Below, one piece after another: positions 1 to 6,884 of a stretch of 64,000 bases of DNA (its first letter is position 1; each line of letters begins with the position of its first letter). The position numbers and the translations under genes were made by a program. Location of the stretch: assembly GCF_900774055.1 (NCBI RefSeq), contig NZ_CAAGSW010000001.1, positions 203,797-267,796 on the forward strand, read 5' to 3'. This DNA comes from Methanococcoides sp. AM1 (lineage in GTDB: Archaea > Halobacteriota > Methanosarcinia > Methanosarcinales > Methanosarcinaceae). A model generated the notes under the pieces. The model ran no database searches. It was not told the DNA's origin and saw nothing but the letters and a program-made list of their open reading frames with translations.

Positions 1-434
1 TCGAGATGATAAGGGCTGACGATGGATACGCAGGTGAACTTGGAAAACGACTTGATGAAAGAAGGCTTTACAAACGTGCTCTTCATGTTGGCATTGATGC
101 TGTTGGTGAGAACGTCCTGCGTTACAGGGGAAAGGTCGACAGGGTGGAAAATGAGATCGCTGAGATGGTTGGTATCGACAGCAGCGAGATCCTGATCGAT
201 ATCCCAAAGCGGCCGGAGATAGCAGAGATGAAAGCACTGATCAAGGTCGACGGGAAGATGCTGAGACTTGATGAAGCCTCCAATATTGTGGCTACGATAG
301 AGAATGCCCATCAGGATAACTGGAGAATGGGCGTATACACCATTAAGGAACACAGGGATACTGTCAGGAAAGCTGCACAGGAATTCTTTGATACAAAGAA
401 GGGAACAAAGCAGTTCAGACTTACAGACCTATGA
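1..434 (+). CDS. HD-superfamily phosphohydrolase, C-terminal part (5' truncated by window)
   Basis: The frame is open from the first bases and ends at TGA 432-434, so the gene begins outside the window. About 143 residues are visible. They match the C-terminal region of COG1078-type HD phosphohydrolases (dGTPase-like, usually about 400 residues): a helical stretch with a DERRLYKRA segment, then a conserved tail after the catalytic HD core. The metal-binding H...HD residues are not in the window. The next gene starts 10 bp downstream, so it may share a transcript with the LpdD-like and ubiX genes. The family assignment rests on general resemblance of the tail. Confidence 0.7.
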   Translation, partial: EMIRADDGYAGELGKRLDERRLYKRALHVGIDAVGENVLRYRGKVDRVENEIAEMVGIDSSEILIDIPKRPEIAEMKALIKVDGKMLRLDEASNIVATIENAHQDNWRMGVYTIKEHRDTVRKAAQEFFDTKKGTKQFRLTDL

Positions 435-443
435 GGTGGTACT

Positions 444-800
444 TTGCAGGAAATGAGGATACAAACAAGCAGAGGAGAACTTTTACTTGAACATCGGATC
501 ATCGGCAAAGACATGATGATAGCCCTTACAGGTGGTAAAGGTCACATTGGAGCAGTGGCTGTGGGTTACTATGACAGAATTCCAGGACATGCATCCTCAT
601 CGGTGATCACACTTCCATCCCACAGGGATGATGCTATCGCTCTTGATGCTGCAAGGCGTATAAGTTCGGTCACACATACCACAACAGTCGTTACCGTCGG
701 AATAAATTTTGAGAATATCACCGTTGAAGAGATCGAAGAAGTGCTGTCCGCTTCGAACGAACTGATCAATGAGTTCATGGAATCACTGAAGGAGAATTAA
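444..800 (+). CDS. Probable prenylated-flavin chaperone (LpdD-like domain) next to ubiX
   Basis: This is a 118-residue cytosolic protein starting at TTG 444. The start is supported by GAGGTGG just upstream at a normal spacing; an ATG lies at 453. The HIGAVAVGYY segment near residue 34 and the overall length resemble the short archaeal PF21758 (LpdD-like) proteins. UbiX follows 2 bp after the stop. In bacterial decarboxylase operons LpdD accompanies UbiX/UbiD-type enzymes, so a role in prenyl-FMN handling or UbiD-enzyme maturation is inferred. The family name is recalled from sequence character and was not searched. The co-operonic position with ubiX is the strongest functional clue. Confidence 0.55.
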   Translation: MQEMRIQTSRGELLLEHRIIGKDMMIALTGGKGHIGAVAVGYYDRIPGHASSSVITLPSHRDDAIALDAARRISSVTHTTTVVTVGINFENITVEEIEEVLSASNELINEFMESLKEN

Positions 801-802
801 GA

Positions 803-1360
803 ATGGCGATGGAGATAGTTATCGGGATAAGTGGCGCATCCGGTGCACAGTATGGTGTCCGCCTGCTTGAGCTTCTGGCAGATATGGACATAGATACACA
901 TCTGATACTCACAAAGGCTGCAGAGAAGATCATCGAAGTCGAGACCGACCTGACAATCGAAGGCATAAAAGAATTGGCAACATCAGTACATGATGAAAAT
1001 GACTTCACCGCACCCATAGCAAGTGGATCTCACCCTTTTGCAGGCATGATCATAGCACCCTGCAGCATGAAAACACTTGCATCGGTGGCAAACGGAACCT
1101 CAGATAACCTCATTGCACGCACAGCCGATGTGTGCCTTAAGGACAGGAGAAAGCTCATCCTAATGACCAGGGAGACCCCACTCAGTGGTATCCACATAGA
1201 GAATATGCTAAAAGCACATAATGCCGGAGCAATCCTGCTACCCGCATGTCCTGCATATTACAACCGACCGGAATCCATCGATGACCTCATCAATTTCATG
1301 GCAGGACGAGCACTCGACCTTATAGGTGTCGACAATGATGCCTACAAACGCTGGAAGTGA
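803..1360 (+). CDS. ubiX: Flavin prenyltransferase UbiX
   Basis: This 185-residue protein has the usual UbiX length. It opens with the flavoprotein-type ISGASGAQYG nucleotide-binding loop (about residues 8-17). It also carries the IIAPCSMKTLA motif (about 88-98), the MTRETPLS motif (about 113-120) and the LPACPAYYNRP region typical of UbiX/Pad1. The enzyme attaches a dimethylallyl group to FMN to make prenyl-FMN, the cofactor of UbiD-family decarboxylases. A UbiD homologue (the AMPD candidate at 61378-62643) lies in the same window and would need this cofactor. The start ATG is 2 bp after the previous stop, so the two genes are translationally close. Confidence 0.95.
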   Translation: MAMEIVIGISGASGAQYGVRLLELLADMDIDTHLILTKAAEKIIEVETDLTIEGIKELATSVHDENDFTAPIASGSHPFAGMIIAPCSMKTLASVANGTSDNLIARTADVCLKDRRKLILMTRETPLSGIHIENMLKAHNAGAILLPACPAYYNRPESIDDLINFMAGRALDLIGVDNDAYKRWK

Positions 1361-1526
1361 TTTTAGATCTCTCCGGCACAGGCAATGTATATTGATAGAA
1401 CATGAAACCTTTGTCAATAACAAAATGAACAATATTCGTACAATGATCATTGAAATTAAGCAATAAATTGCCAAAGATGCAAAACCTGATAGTTAAGTAT
1501 ATCTACTATGACTTCTATTTAGGGGA

Positions 1527-1571
1527 ACGTGCTTCCAAAGGCACTGCATGCGAGGTCTTTTGCATGCAATG
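1527..1571 (+). other. Two small hairpins in the leader of tRNA-Pro
   Basis: In the 219 bp gap after ubiX there are two adjacent perfect inverted repeats: GTGC/GCAC (1529-1532 with 1541-1544) and TGCATGC/GCATGCA (1545-1551 with 1562-1568). They lie between an AT-rich promoter-like stretch (about 1490-1505) and the mature tRNA-Pro. They may be a structured 5' leader of the tRNA precursor or a small RNA. No coding frame is visible. Confidence 0.35.
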
Positions 1572-1579
1572 AACATGAT

Positions 1580-1657
1580 GGGATAGTAGGGTAGCCTGGT
1601 CGATCCTCGAGCGTTTGGGACGCTTGGACTGCGGTTCAAATCCGCGCTATCCCACCA
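1580..1657 (+). tRNA. tRNA-Pro (anticodon TGG), CCA encoded
   Basis: The acceptor stem GGGATAG pairs perfectly with CTATCCC at 1647-1653, followed by discriminator A and an encoded CCA (1655-1657). The anticodon stem GAGCG/CGCTT closes the loop TTTGGGA, giving anticodon TGG. The T arm is TGCGG-TTCAAAT-CCGCG. No intron is needed to fold it. A TATA-like stretch lies near 1495-1505. Confidence 0.95.
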
Positions 1658-1772
1658 AATTTCAAACTTTTTTAATTAACATTTATCACTGACATTTACA
1701 ACATGCTATCGAGATGTCATTTTTGGCGTATTTGGATTAGTTTTATTTATTATGCAGTAGTCAGAAATTCTC

Positions 1773-2057
1773 ATGGTTATGGCAAAAATAAAGTTATTTG
1801 CAAATCTCAGGGAGTCAGCAGGAGAATCTGAACTGGAGATGCAAGGAGATAACGTACAGGAGATCCTTGATGGCCTTCTCAAAAGATACCCTCAGCTCCA
1901 GGAACTGATATTCAATGATGCCGAAGGGAACAGGGAACTTCGAAGCTACATTAACATACTCATAAATGGAAACAACATCCTGCATCTTGAAGGGCTGGAT
2001 ACCATTGTCAATGATGACGATGAGATCGCAATATTCCCACCGGTATCGGGTGGCTGA
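1773..2057 (+). CDS. MoaD/ThiS-family ubiquitin-like sulfur carrier (SAMP-like)
   Basis: The protein has 94 residues, or 92 if the in-frame ATG at 1779 is used. It has a beta-grasp pattern: KIKLFANLRESAG near the N-terminus, ILINGNNI in the middle, and DEIAIFPPVSGG at the end. The C-terminal diglycine is the residue pair that is adenylated and thiocarboxylated in MoaD, ThiS and archaeal SAMPs. Candidate roles are molybdopterin/tungstopterin sulfur donation, tRNA thiolation or protein modification. No E1 (MoeB) or MoaE gene is adjacent, although a MoaB-type gene lies at 4477-5010. The gene is monocistronic or leads into the crcB pair 41 bp downstream. Confidence 0.9.
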   Translation: MVMAKIKLFANLRESAGESELEMQGDNVQEILDGLLKRYPQLQELIFNDAEGNRELRSYINILINGNNILHLEGLDTIVNDDDEIAIFPPVSGG

Positions 2058-2098
2058 TCATCTTAAGAAGCTTACTACATTGAACTTCAATTCCAAAA

Positions 2099-2491
2099 AT
2101 GACACTCCCGGAACGAACACAGGACCTGGCAAGTATAGCATTCGGAGGATTTTTAGGTGCTGTTTCCAGATATGCAGTTTCATCCAGCACGCTCTCACCT
2201 AATGGAACACTGGCCGTGAATGTGGTTGGAAGCCTTCTTCTGGGAATGATGATGTATGATTATGATTACCTTGGTCACATAAGCCAGAGGACACGGCTTA
2301 CATTTGGCACAGGCTTCATGGGAGCTTTTACGACCTTTTCTACTTTCGCCGTTGAAACCTACACGCTTGGAGGGACCTCTGCGATCTTTAATATAGGAAG
2401 TAATCTCGCACTGACCCTATTAGCAGTGTTCCTCGGAAGAGGCATTATCGTCTACCTGTTCAGGAGGAAAGGAGATGCCCACAGGAATTGA
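2099..2491 (+). CDS. crcB: Fluoride channel CrcB/Fluc, first subunit
   Basis: This 130-residue membrane protein has four predicted helices. It has the CrcB signatures FGGFLGAVSRY (about 15-25), LAVNVVGSLLLG (about 39-50) and the TFGTGFMGAFTTFSTFAVE motif (about 69-87) that lines the fluoride pore. Fluc channels export fluoride as dual-topology dimers. A second crcB copy overlaps its 3' end by 17 bp, which suggests a heterodimeric channel made of two oppositely oriented subunits. No fluoride-riboswitch motif was recognised in the 41 bp upstream. Confidence 0.95.
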   Translation: MTLPERTQDLASIAFGGFLGAVSRYAVSSSTLSPNGTLAVNVVGSLLLGMMMYDYDYLGHISQRTRLTFGTGFMGAFTTFSTFAVETYTLGGTSAIFNIGSNLALTLLAVFLGRGIIVYLFRRKGDAHRN

Positions 2492-2840
2492 AGCAGTGCT
2501 GCTGGTGGGACTTGGTGGCTCCATAGGATCCTGCCTAAGGTATCTTGTATCAGGGGTCGTACCGCTTTTGAAAGGACTTCCCACGGGAACCCTTCTTGTG
2601 AATGTCATCGGGAGCACCATACTATCCACATTGACATTTCTCTCAGTACCATACGCCAGCTTTCACCTTATCAACATAGGGATCCTCGGCTCCTTCACAA
2701 CGTTCTCAACCTTTGCATACGAAAGCTTCAAGCTGCTGGAAGAGGGTCGCACAGCACTATTTGTGTCTAATATTACACTCAATCTTTTGCTTTGTCTTTC
2801 AGGGGTTTACATCGGACAGCAGATAGCAAGTTTAATCTAA
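2475..2840 (+). CDS. crcB: Fluoride channel CrcB/Fluc, second subunit
   Basis: This 121-residue membrane protein is paralogous to the preceding gene. It carries VGLGGSIGSCLRYLVSG at the N-terminus, TLLVNVIGSTIL (about 38-49) and the GILGSFTTFSTFAYE pore motif (about 69-83). The ATG at 2475 lies inside the upstream crcB and is preceded by GAGGAAAGGAG, so the two are translationally coupled. Tandem crcB genes usually encode the two halves of one heterodimeric fluoride exporter. Confidence 0.95.
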   Translation: MPTGIEAVLLVGLGGSIGSCLRYLVSGVVPLLKGLPTGTLLVNVIGSTILSTLTFLSVPYASFHLINIGILGSFTTFSTFAYESFKLLEEGRTALFVSNITLNLLLCLSGVYIGQQIASLI

Positions 2841-2862
2841 TTTGAAAAATAGAGATTAACAT

Positions 2863-3183
2863 ATGACATCAGCTATTCTCAGAATATACCTTAGTGAGAA
2901 CGATTGCTGCGATGGAAAACCTGCACATGAGATGATACTTGAATTTATGAGAGATTCAAATATCTCCGGTGCAACCGTTCTTCATGGTATCGAAGGATAC
3001 GGAGTTCATAGCAAGATACATACAACAAGCATCCTGAGACTTAGCACAGACCTGCCGATCATTGTGGAAGCAGTCGATTCCGAAGAAAAGATAAGAAAGA
3101 TCCTCCCTGAACTTTGCAGGATGATCCCAAAAGAACTTATCACCTTGCAAAAAGTAGAGATCATTTCAGGGGAGAATATCTGA
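2863..3183 (+). CDS. DUF190 protein linked to CrcB fluoride channel
   Basis: This 106-residue protein begins TSAILRIYLSE and contains the GATVLHGIEGYG stretch (about 37-48) and the DLPIIVEAVDSEEKI segment typical of DUF190 (PF02641), a small PII-like ferredoxin-fold family. DUF190 genes are recurrent neighbours of crcB and are thought to regulate or support fluoride export. No membrane segment is visible. It starts 22 bp after the second crcB and is probably the last gene of a crcB-crcB-DUF190 operon. Its molecular role is not established for the family. Confidence 0.88.
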   Translation: MTSAILRIYLSENDCCDGKPAHEMILEFMRDSNISGATVLHGIEGYGVHSKIHTTSILRLSTDLPIIVEAVDSEEKIRKILPELCRMIPKELITLQKVEIISGENI

Positions 3184-3197
3184 AGGAATTCTGAACA

Positions 3198-3464
3198 TTA
3201 GCGGTAAAGTACTACTGAGTGCCCCCTTACATCAATGATCGTTGCCCTTGTGGCATATGCAAGCTTTTCAGCAATGCCGTCAATTCCATCCTCTTCCTCG
3301 TAAGAAGCACTCTTTAAGACCTTAACTTTGACAAGATGCCGATCTTTAATTAGTTTCTTCAGTTCGATTATCAGTTGGTCGGAAACCCCGCCTTTGCCTA
3401 CATTTAACATAGGCTTTAAGTGGGTTGCTTCAGACTTTAGTTTGTACAGCTTTTCTTTATCCAT
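3198..3464 (-). CDS. YhbY/CRM-domain RNA-binding protein
   Basis: This 88-residue protein is a single CRM domain. It has the hallmark GKGGVSDQLI loop (about 23-32), equivalent to the GxxG motif of YhbY, after a LKSEATHLKPMLNVG lead-in. A charged KDRHLVKVKVLK strand follows, and it ends in DVRGHSVVLYR. YhbY-type proteins associate with pre-50S ribosomes and archaeal homologues are stand-alone like this one. It ends 14 bp from the convergent DUF190 gene. Function is inferred from the family. Confidence 0.88.
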   Translation of the reverse strand: MDKEKLYKLKSEATHLKPMLNVGKGGVSDQLIIELKKLIKDRHLVKVKVLKSASYEEEDGIDGIAEKLAYATRATIIDVRGHSVVLYR

Positions 3465-3555
3465 AGGAACCTACACAAAATTTATGCCAATTATACCTTG
3501 CGGCAGTATTTGCATATAGTAATGCAAAATAGCTGACTTTAATTAAAGAAAAGGT

Positions 3556-4257
3556 TTATTCAGGCTTCTCAATACTTACATTACTGCCATCGATCTCAAA
3601 ATCATACCAGGGAGTGGGTTTTGGAGTAATACCCAATATCCTGATAGAATAACCGGAATCGTTTTCCTTTATTTCTATCATCCCATCAAAAAGCTGTTTC
3701 AGGGTAGCTACTGTCTGTGCATCATGCATTTCGCCTTCCACAATGAAGATACCAAAGGAATTTGATGCTTTAATACGACCTGTGAAAACATGTAAGAACC
3801 TGAATAATGTCTGAAGATTGGAATACATCAGGATAGTAGAAAGGGAATTGATACAAAATCTCAACCCAGGGGCTTCTTTCTTAACAAGGAACTCCTCGAA
3901 ATACTGACCGATCCTTACCCCGATCCCTGTGAGATCCACAGGACTGGCTGCCCTTTTTATGTGCTCTTTGTCCGATGCAGGGATACCAAGTGTTTTCGTT
4001 ACGCAATCAACAACACCGAGATTTGCAGTGTCAATATCCAGGCCGCTATCAGAGAACCATTCCAGTACACGTTCCCCGGTCTCACGTGTAGAGACAATAA
4101 TAGAAGAATCGCCCTCTTTAAGCCCGTTATATATTATAGTATTAACGAGATCATCTTTTCCGCTCATAGGAGGACCGATAAGCATCAGGTTGGTACCCTC
4201 TTTAACACCACCGATCAGATCGTCAAGTTCCTTGATACCAAACAAATATTCAGTCAT
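3556..4257 (-). CDS. KaiC/RadA-superfamily ATPase-like protein with atypical Walker A
   Basis: The 233-residue protein opens with a typical archaeal KaiC-like start (FGIKELDDLIGGVKEGTN) and a P-loop at about residues 30-38. The P-loop reads GPPMSGKD: the Ser/Thr after the lysine, which normally coordinates magnesium, is Asp. The FCINSLSTILMY segment (about 141-152) sits where the Walker B strand is expected, with Asn-Ser in place of the acidic residue. It may therefore bind nucleotide weakly or be a non-hydrolysing regulator. Related Methanosarcinales proteins are annotated only as RecA-superfamily ATPases. It stands alone on the minus strand. Confidence 0.75.
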   Translation of the reverse strand: MTEYLFGIKELDDLIGGVKEGTNLMLIGPPMSGKDDLVNTIIYNGLKEGDSSIIVSTRETGERVLEWFSDSGLDIDTANLGVVDCVTKTLGIPASDKEHIKRAASPVDLTGIGVRIGQYFEEFLVKKEAPGLRFCINSLSTILMYSNLQTLFRFLHVFTGRIKASNSFGIFIVEGEMHDAQTVATLKQLFDGMIEIKENDSGYSIRILGITPKPTPWYDFEIDGSNVSIEKPE

Positions 4258-4476
4258 GTAAACCTTCCCAGGGCAGATTGATCCCTTTCAACGCATGAAA
4301 TTACAGGTATTTTATTTGAACTGCACATAGCCAACAAATGACTGCAACCATATCTGCATCAAACTATAACAATTAAGCTATATGAATTATGAATACATCA
4401 TAATGATATTAATAATATATCTTTTGCATGGACTGTACAAATATATTGAACATATGTCCTCATGCACTATTAATGT

Positions 4477-5010
4477 TCACCTTATGTGTTTTACAACATG
4501 ACCTGCTTCCGGAAGGATGATCTCTGAGAGAGCAAGTTCCACTGCACCTGGCGATCCGGGAAGACAGAAGATCGCTTTGTCCCCCATAATTCCAGCAGAT
4601 GCACGGGTCAGTATCACTGCAGAACCGATCTGATCAATGCTCTTGTATCTGAAAAGTTCTCCGAATCCGGGCATCTGCTTCTCGAACATTGGCACCAGGG
4701 ACTCGATAGTAACATCTGTAGGAGTAAGACCAGTGCCACCGGTAGTAACAATAATATCTGTTTCTTTTTGCAGGGCATCCAGAACAGCCTTCTTTATATC
4801 AGTGGTTTCATCAGAAACAAGCTCATACCCCAGTACATGATGACCAGCTTTTTTCACAAGTTCCACCATCAATTCACCGGATATATCCTCAGCGTCTTCG
4901 GGAGATCGGGCTGATCCATATTTGGCAAACCTTGAAGTAGATATTGAGATCAAATAAAAACCAAGACTTTTTCGGGCATCTTTCTTGTGCTCATGAGTAA
5001 CAGAGTTCAT
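4477..5010 (-). CDS. moaB: MoaB/Mog-type molybdopterin adenylyltransferase
   Basis: The core carries YLISISTSRF near the start, the TTGGTGLTPTDVTIE motif (about 90-104) that binds molybdopterin, and a FCLPGSPGAVELAL motif near the C-terminus, as in MoaB/MogA. It would adenylate molybdopterin before metal insertion (Mo or W, as used by formylmethanofuran dehydrogenase). The frame is open to 5058, but the ATG at 5010 (MNSVTHEHKK) gives the usual length of 177-178 residues. AT-rich TATA-like stretches at about 5025-5065 support a start near 5010. The gene is monocistronic. Confidence 0.9.
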   Translation of the reverse strand: MNSVTHEHKKDARKSLGFYLISISTSRFAKYGSARSPEDAEDISGELMVELVKKAGHHVLGYELVSDETTDIKKAVLDALQKETDIIVTTGGTGLTPTDVTIESLVPMFEKQMPGFGELFRYKSIDQIGSAVILTRASAGIMGDKAIFCLPGSPGAVELALSEIILPEAGHVVKHIR

Positions 5011-5160
5011 ATGGCAAATTATAGGCATGCAATATATATTGATTTCCAGAAGATACATTTTTGAATATAAATACTAAAGATGCTTCCAAAACCCGGATAT
5101 ATAAGATGTAATTTAGTATAGCACAGGAAAAAAGGAAAATACATTTTCTATTGATAAGAC

Positions 5161-5167
5161 TTATAAA
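5161..5167 (+). promoter_or_regulatory. TATA box for the L10e transcript
   Basis: TTATAAA lies 172 bp upstream of the L10e start. With the usual 22-27 bp archaeal spacing, transcription would begin near 5186-5192, giving a long leader of about 145 nt before L10e. The leader contains the short open frame at 5194-5298. Confidence 0.5.
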
Positions 5168-5193
5168 CCCCTAAGTAGTAGGGGGATGCACCA

Positions 5194-5298
5194 TTGACAC
5201 ATTTACAACTTAAAGATTTTCAAGACGCGTTGCCAACATATATAGGACAGCGATTCGCTGACCATATCAAAAAAGCAGGAAACTCAATGCGTTCTTAA
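5194..5298 (+). CDS. Candidate 34-residue leader peptide upstream of L10e
   Basis: A TTG-initiated frame of 34 codons (TAA at 5296-5298) lies in the L10e leader and would start within a few bases of the predicted transcript 5' end. It encodes a mixed-charge, non-hydrophobic peptide beginning THLQLKDF and ending KKAGNSMRS. The codon pattern looks protein-like and not random, but no family is recognised. It could be a conserved small protein, a translational attenuator for the ribosomal protein, or a remnant of a longer gene. The evidence is only the open frame and its position. Confidence 0.3.
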   Translation: MTHLQLKDFQDALPTYIGQRFADHIKKAGNSMRS

Positions 5299-5332
5299 GA
5301 TCTCACAGATCATATTAAGGAGGTTCAATCTC

Positions 5333-5851
5333 ATGGTAAGAAAACCAGCAAGTATGTACAGAAACGTAAAATCACGCTCAAACACAAGACGAAAATATAT
5401 GGGCGGTGTTCCAGGCAGTCACGTAATCCACTACGATGATGGAAACAAGACAGCTGAATTCCCGGTGAAGATCACACTGATCTCAGAAGAAAGATGCCAG
5501 ATCAGGCACACAGCTCTCGAAGCTGCACGTATCACTGCAAACAGATCAATGACAACAGCAGCAGGTCGTGCCGGCTACCACATGAAGCTCAGAGTATATC
5601 CTCACGAAGTTCTCAGAGAGAACAAGCAGGCTACCGGAGCAGGAGCGGACCGTGTATCCAGTGGAATGAGAGCAGCATGGGGAAAGAACGTAGGTACTGC
5701 AGCAAGAGTTTCTGCAGGACAGAAAGTATTCACAATATCTGTTAACAAAGAGCACTTCCCAATGGCAAAAGATGCTCTCCGAAAAGCTGGCCAGAAACTG
5801 CCAACCCCTGTGAGGATCGTTGTCGATCAGGGTATGGAACTGGTACAGTAA
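5333..5851 (+). CDS. rpl10e: 50S ribosomal protein L10e (uL16 family)
   Basis: This 172-residue protein has the standard archaeal L10e length. It starts [10 protein letters not shown] and contains the [16 protein letters not shown] segment and the basic [14 protein letters not shown] region that corresponds to the uL16 loop reaching the peptidyl-transferase centre. It assembles late into the large subunit. An AAGGAGG ribosome binding site precedes the ATG. The aIF2-beta gene follows 32 bp downstream, probably on the same transcript. Confidence 0.97.
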   Translation: MVRKPASMYRNVKSRSNTRRKYMGGVPGSHVIHYDDGNKTAEFPVKITLISEERCQIRHTALEAARITANRSMTTAAGRAGYHMKLRVYPHEVLRENKQATGAGADRVSSGMRAAWGKNVGTAARVSAGQKVFTISVNKEHFPMAKDALRKAGQKLPTPVRIVVDQGMELVQ

Positions 5852-5883
5852 ACAGAACACTGATCAAAAAAGAGGGTATCAAC

Positions 5884-6495
5884 ATGGATGATTACGAAGC
5901 GCTATTGGAAAGGGCAATTGAAAACCTGCCAGATGTGGAAACTACGGATGTTCGTTTCGTAATTCCCGAACCCAGGATATTTGTGGAAGGTAAGACCACC
6001 GTCCTTGAGAACTTTGGGAACATTGCGGACGTACTGAACAGGGATCCGGACCACCTTATGAAATACCTCACAAGGGAAATGGGAACTGCCGGAAAGCTTG
6101 ATGGAAGCCGTGCAATATTCCAGGGAAAGTTCCCAAGAGAGAATATCAAATCAAATATCGACGCCTACGTTGAAGAGTATGTCATATGCTCCGAATGTAA
6201 TCGCCCGGATACCCAGCTTGTCAAATCCGACAGGATAATGATATTAAAGTGCTCAGCTTGTGGTGCACACCGTCCTGTTAAAAAGAGGAGGACCACAATT
6301 GCAACACCCCGCGATGCAGTCGAAGAGGGCGAGGAGTACGAGGTCAGGATCGATGCCGTTGGTTCAAAAGGAGACGGAATCGCTAAACTTGCCAAATTCA
6401 CCATATTTGTCCCAGGCGCTGCAAAAGGCGATGTCGTAAAGATCAAGATCAAGAGGATCAGCGGGAACCTTGCATTTGCAGAACGCGCTTCTTAA
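5884..6495 (+). CDS. Translation initiation factor aIF2 beta with C-terminal TRAM domain
   Basis: The 203-residue protein has a normal aIF2-beta core (about 1-140), including the [12 protein letters not shown]...[12 protein letters not shown] zinc-binding pair of CxxC motifs (about 99-130). A TRAM domain follows at about 146-201 ([20 protein letters not shown], then [10 protein letters not shown]). aIF2-beta is part of the trimer that delivers initiator tRNA to the small subunit. Fusion to a TRAM RNA-binding domain is known in Methanosarcinales and some other euryarchaea. It sits 32 bp after L10e. Confidence 0.95.
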   Translation: MDDYEALLERAIENLPDVETTDVRFVIPEPRIFVEGKTTVLENFGNIADVLNRDPDHLMKYLTREMGTAGKLDGSRAIFQGKFPRENIKSNIDAYVEEYVICSECNRPDTQLVKSDRIMILKCSACGAHRPVKKRRTTIATPRDAVEEGEEYEVRIDAVGSKGDGIAKLAKFTIFVPGAAKGDVVKIKIKRISGNLAFAERAS

Positions 6496-6545
6496 GCAGC
6501 GTTCTTTGATCACAAACATCATTGATCTAACCCTTTCCAAAAATG

Positions 6546-6576
6546 TCTGCCCGGGACAAAACTGTCCAGGGGCAGA
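6546..6576 (+). terminator. Strong hairpin after aIF2 beta
   Basis: TCTGCCC followed by GGGACA pairs with TGTCC and GGGGCAGA around an AAAC loop, giving a near-perfect 12-13 bp stem 51 bp after the aIF2-beta stop. There is no following T-run, so it may be a processing or stability element and not a classical terminator. Confidence 0.5.
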
Positions 6577-6609
6577 TAACAAAGGAAACAGGATATAAAG
6601 AGGGTTTAG

Positions 6610-6837
6610 ATGGACCGGAAACCAATTTCAAGACCAGAGTTCGATGAACTTATTGAAAGCGGGTTTCCAGACAATGATGTTATATTCTTTACAGAACGAA
6701 ACTGGCAAACCCGGTTTCGGAGTTCATTTTTTAGATATAACAAATATCAACAATGCCTAACCGACGGTTTATACAAATGTAAAAGAGACTTCTTAAAGAT
6801 CATCAGTATAATACATATCCAAAAGGCATTCCAATAA
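6610..6837 (+). CDS. Doubtful 75-residue open frame, unknown
   Basis: An ATG frame begins just after a TATA-like GATATAAAG (about 6593-6601), which is too close for normal initiation unless the transcript is leaderless. The first 40 residues look protein-like (ISRPEFDELIESGFPDNDV). The remainder is rich in Lys, Phe and Ile and looks like random AT-rich sequence. It may be the intact start of a decayed gene or a spurious frame. No family is recognised. It lies 47 bp before the radical SAM gene. Confidence 0.22.
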   Translation: MDRKPISRPEFDELIESGFPDNDVIFFTERNWQTRFRSSFFRYNKYQQCLTDGLYKCKRDFLKIISIIHIQKAFQ

Positions 6838-6884
6838 AATATGATGCAAAGGGTTGTAAGACCCGACATAAAGAGGAATTTGAA

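Noticed and set aside
2058-2098. Fluoride riboswitch before crcB
   Set aside because: The 41 bp gap lacks the conserved crcB-motif core and is too short for the fold.
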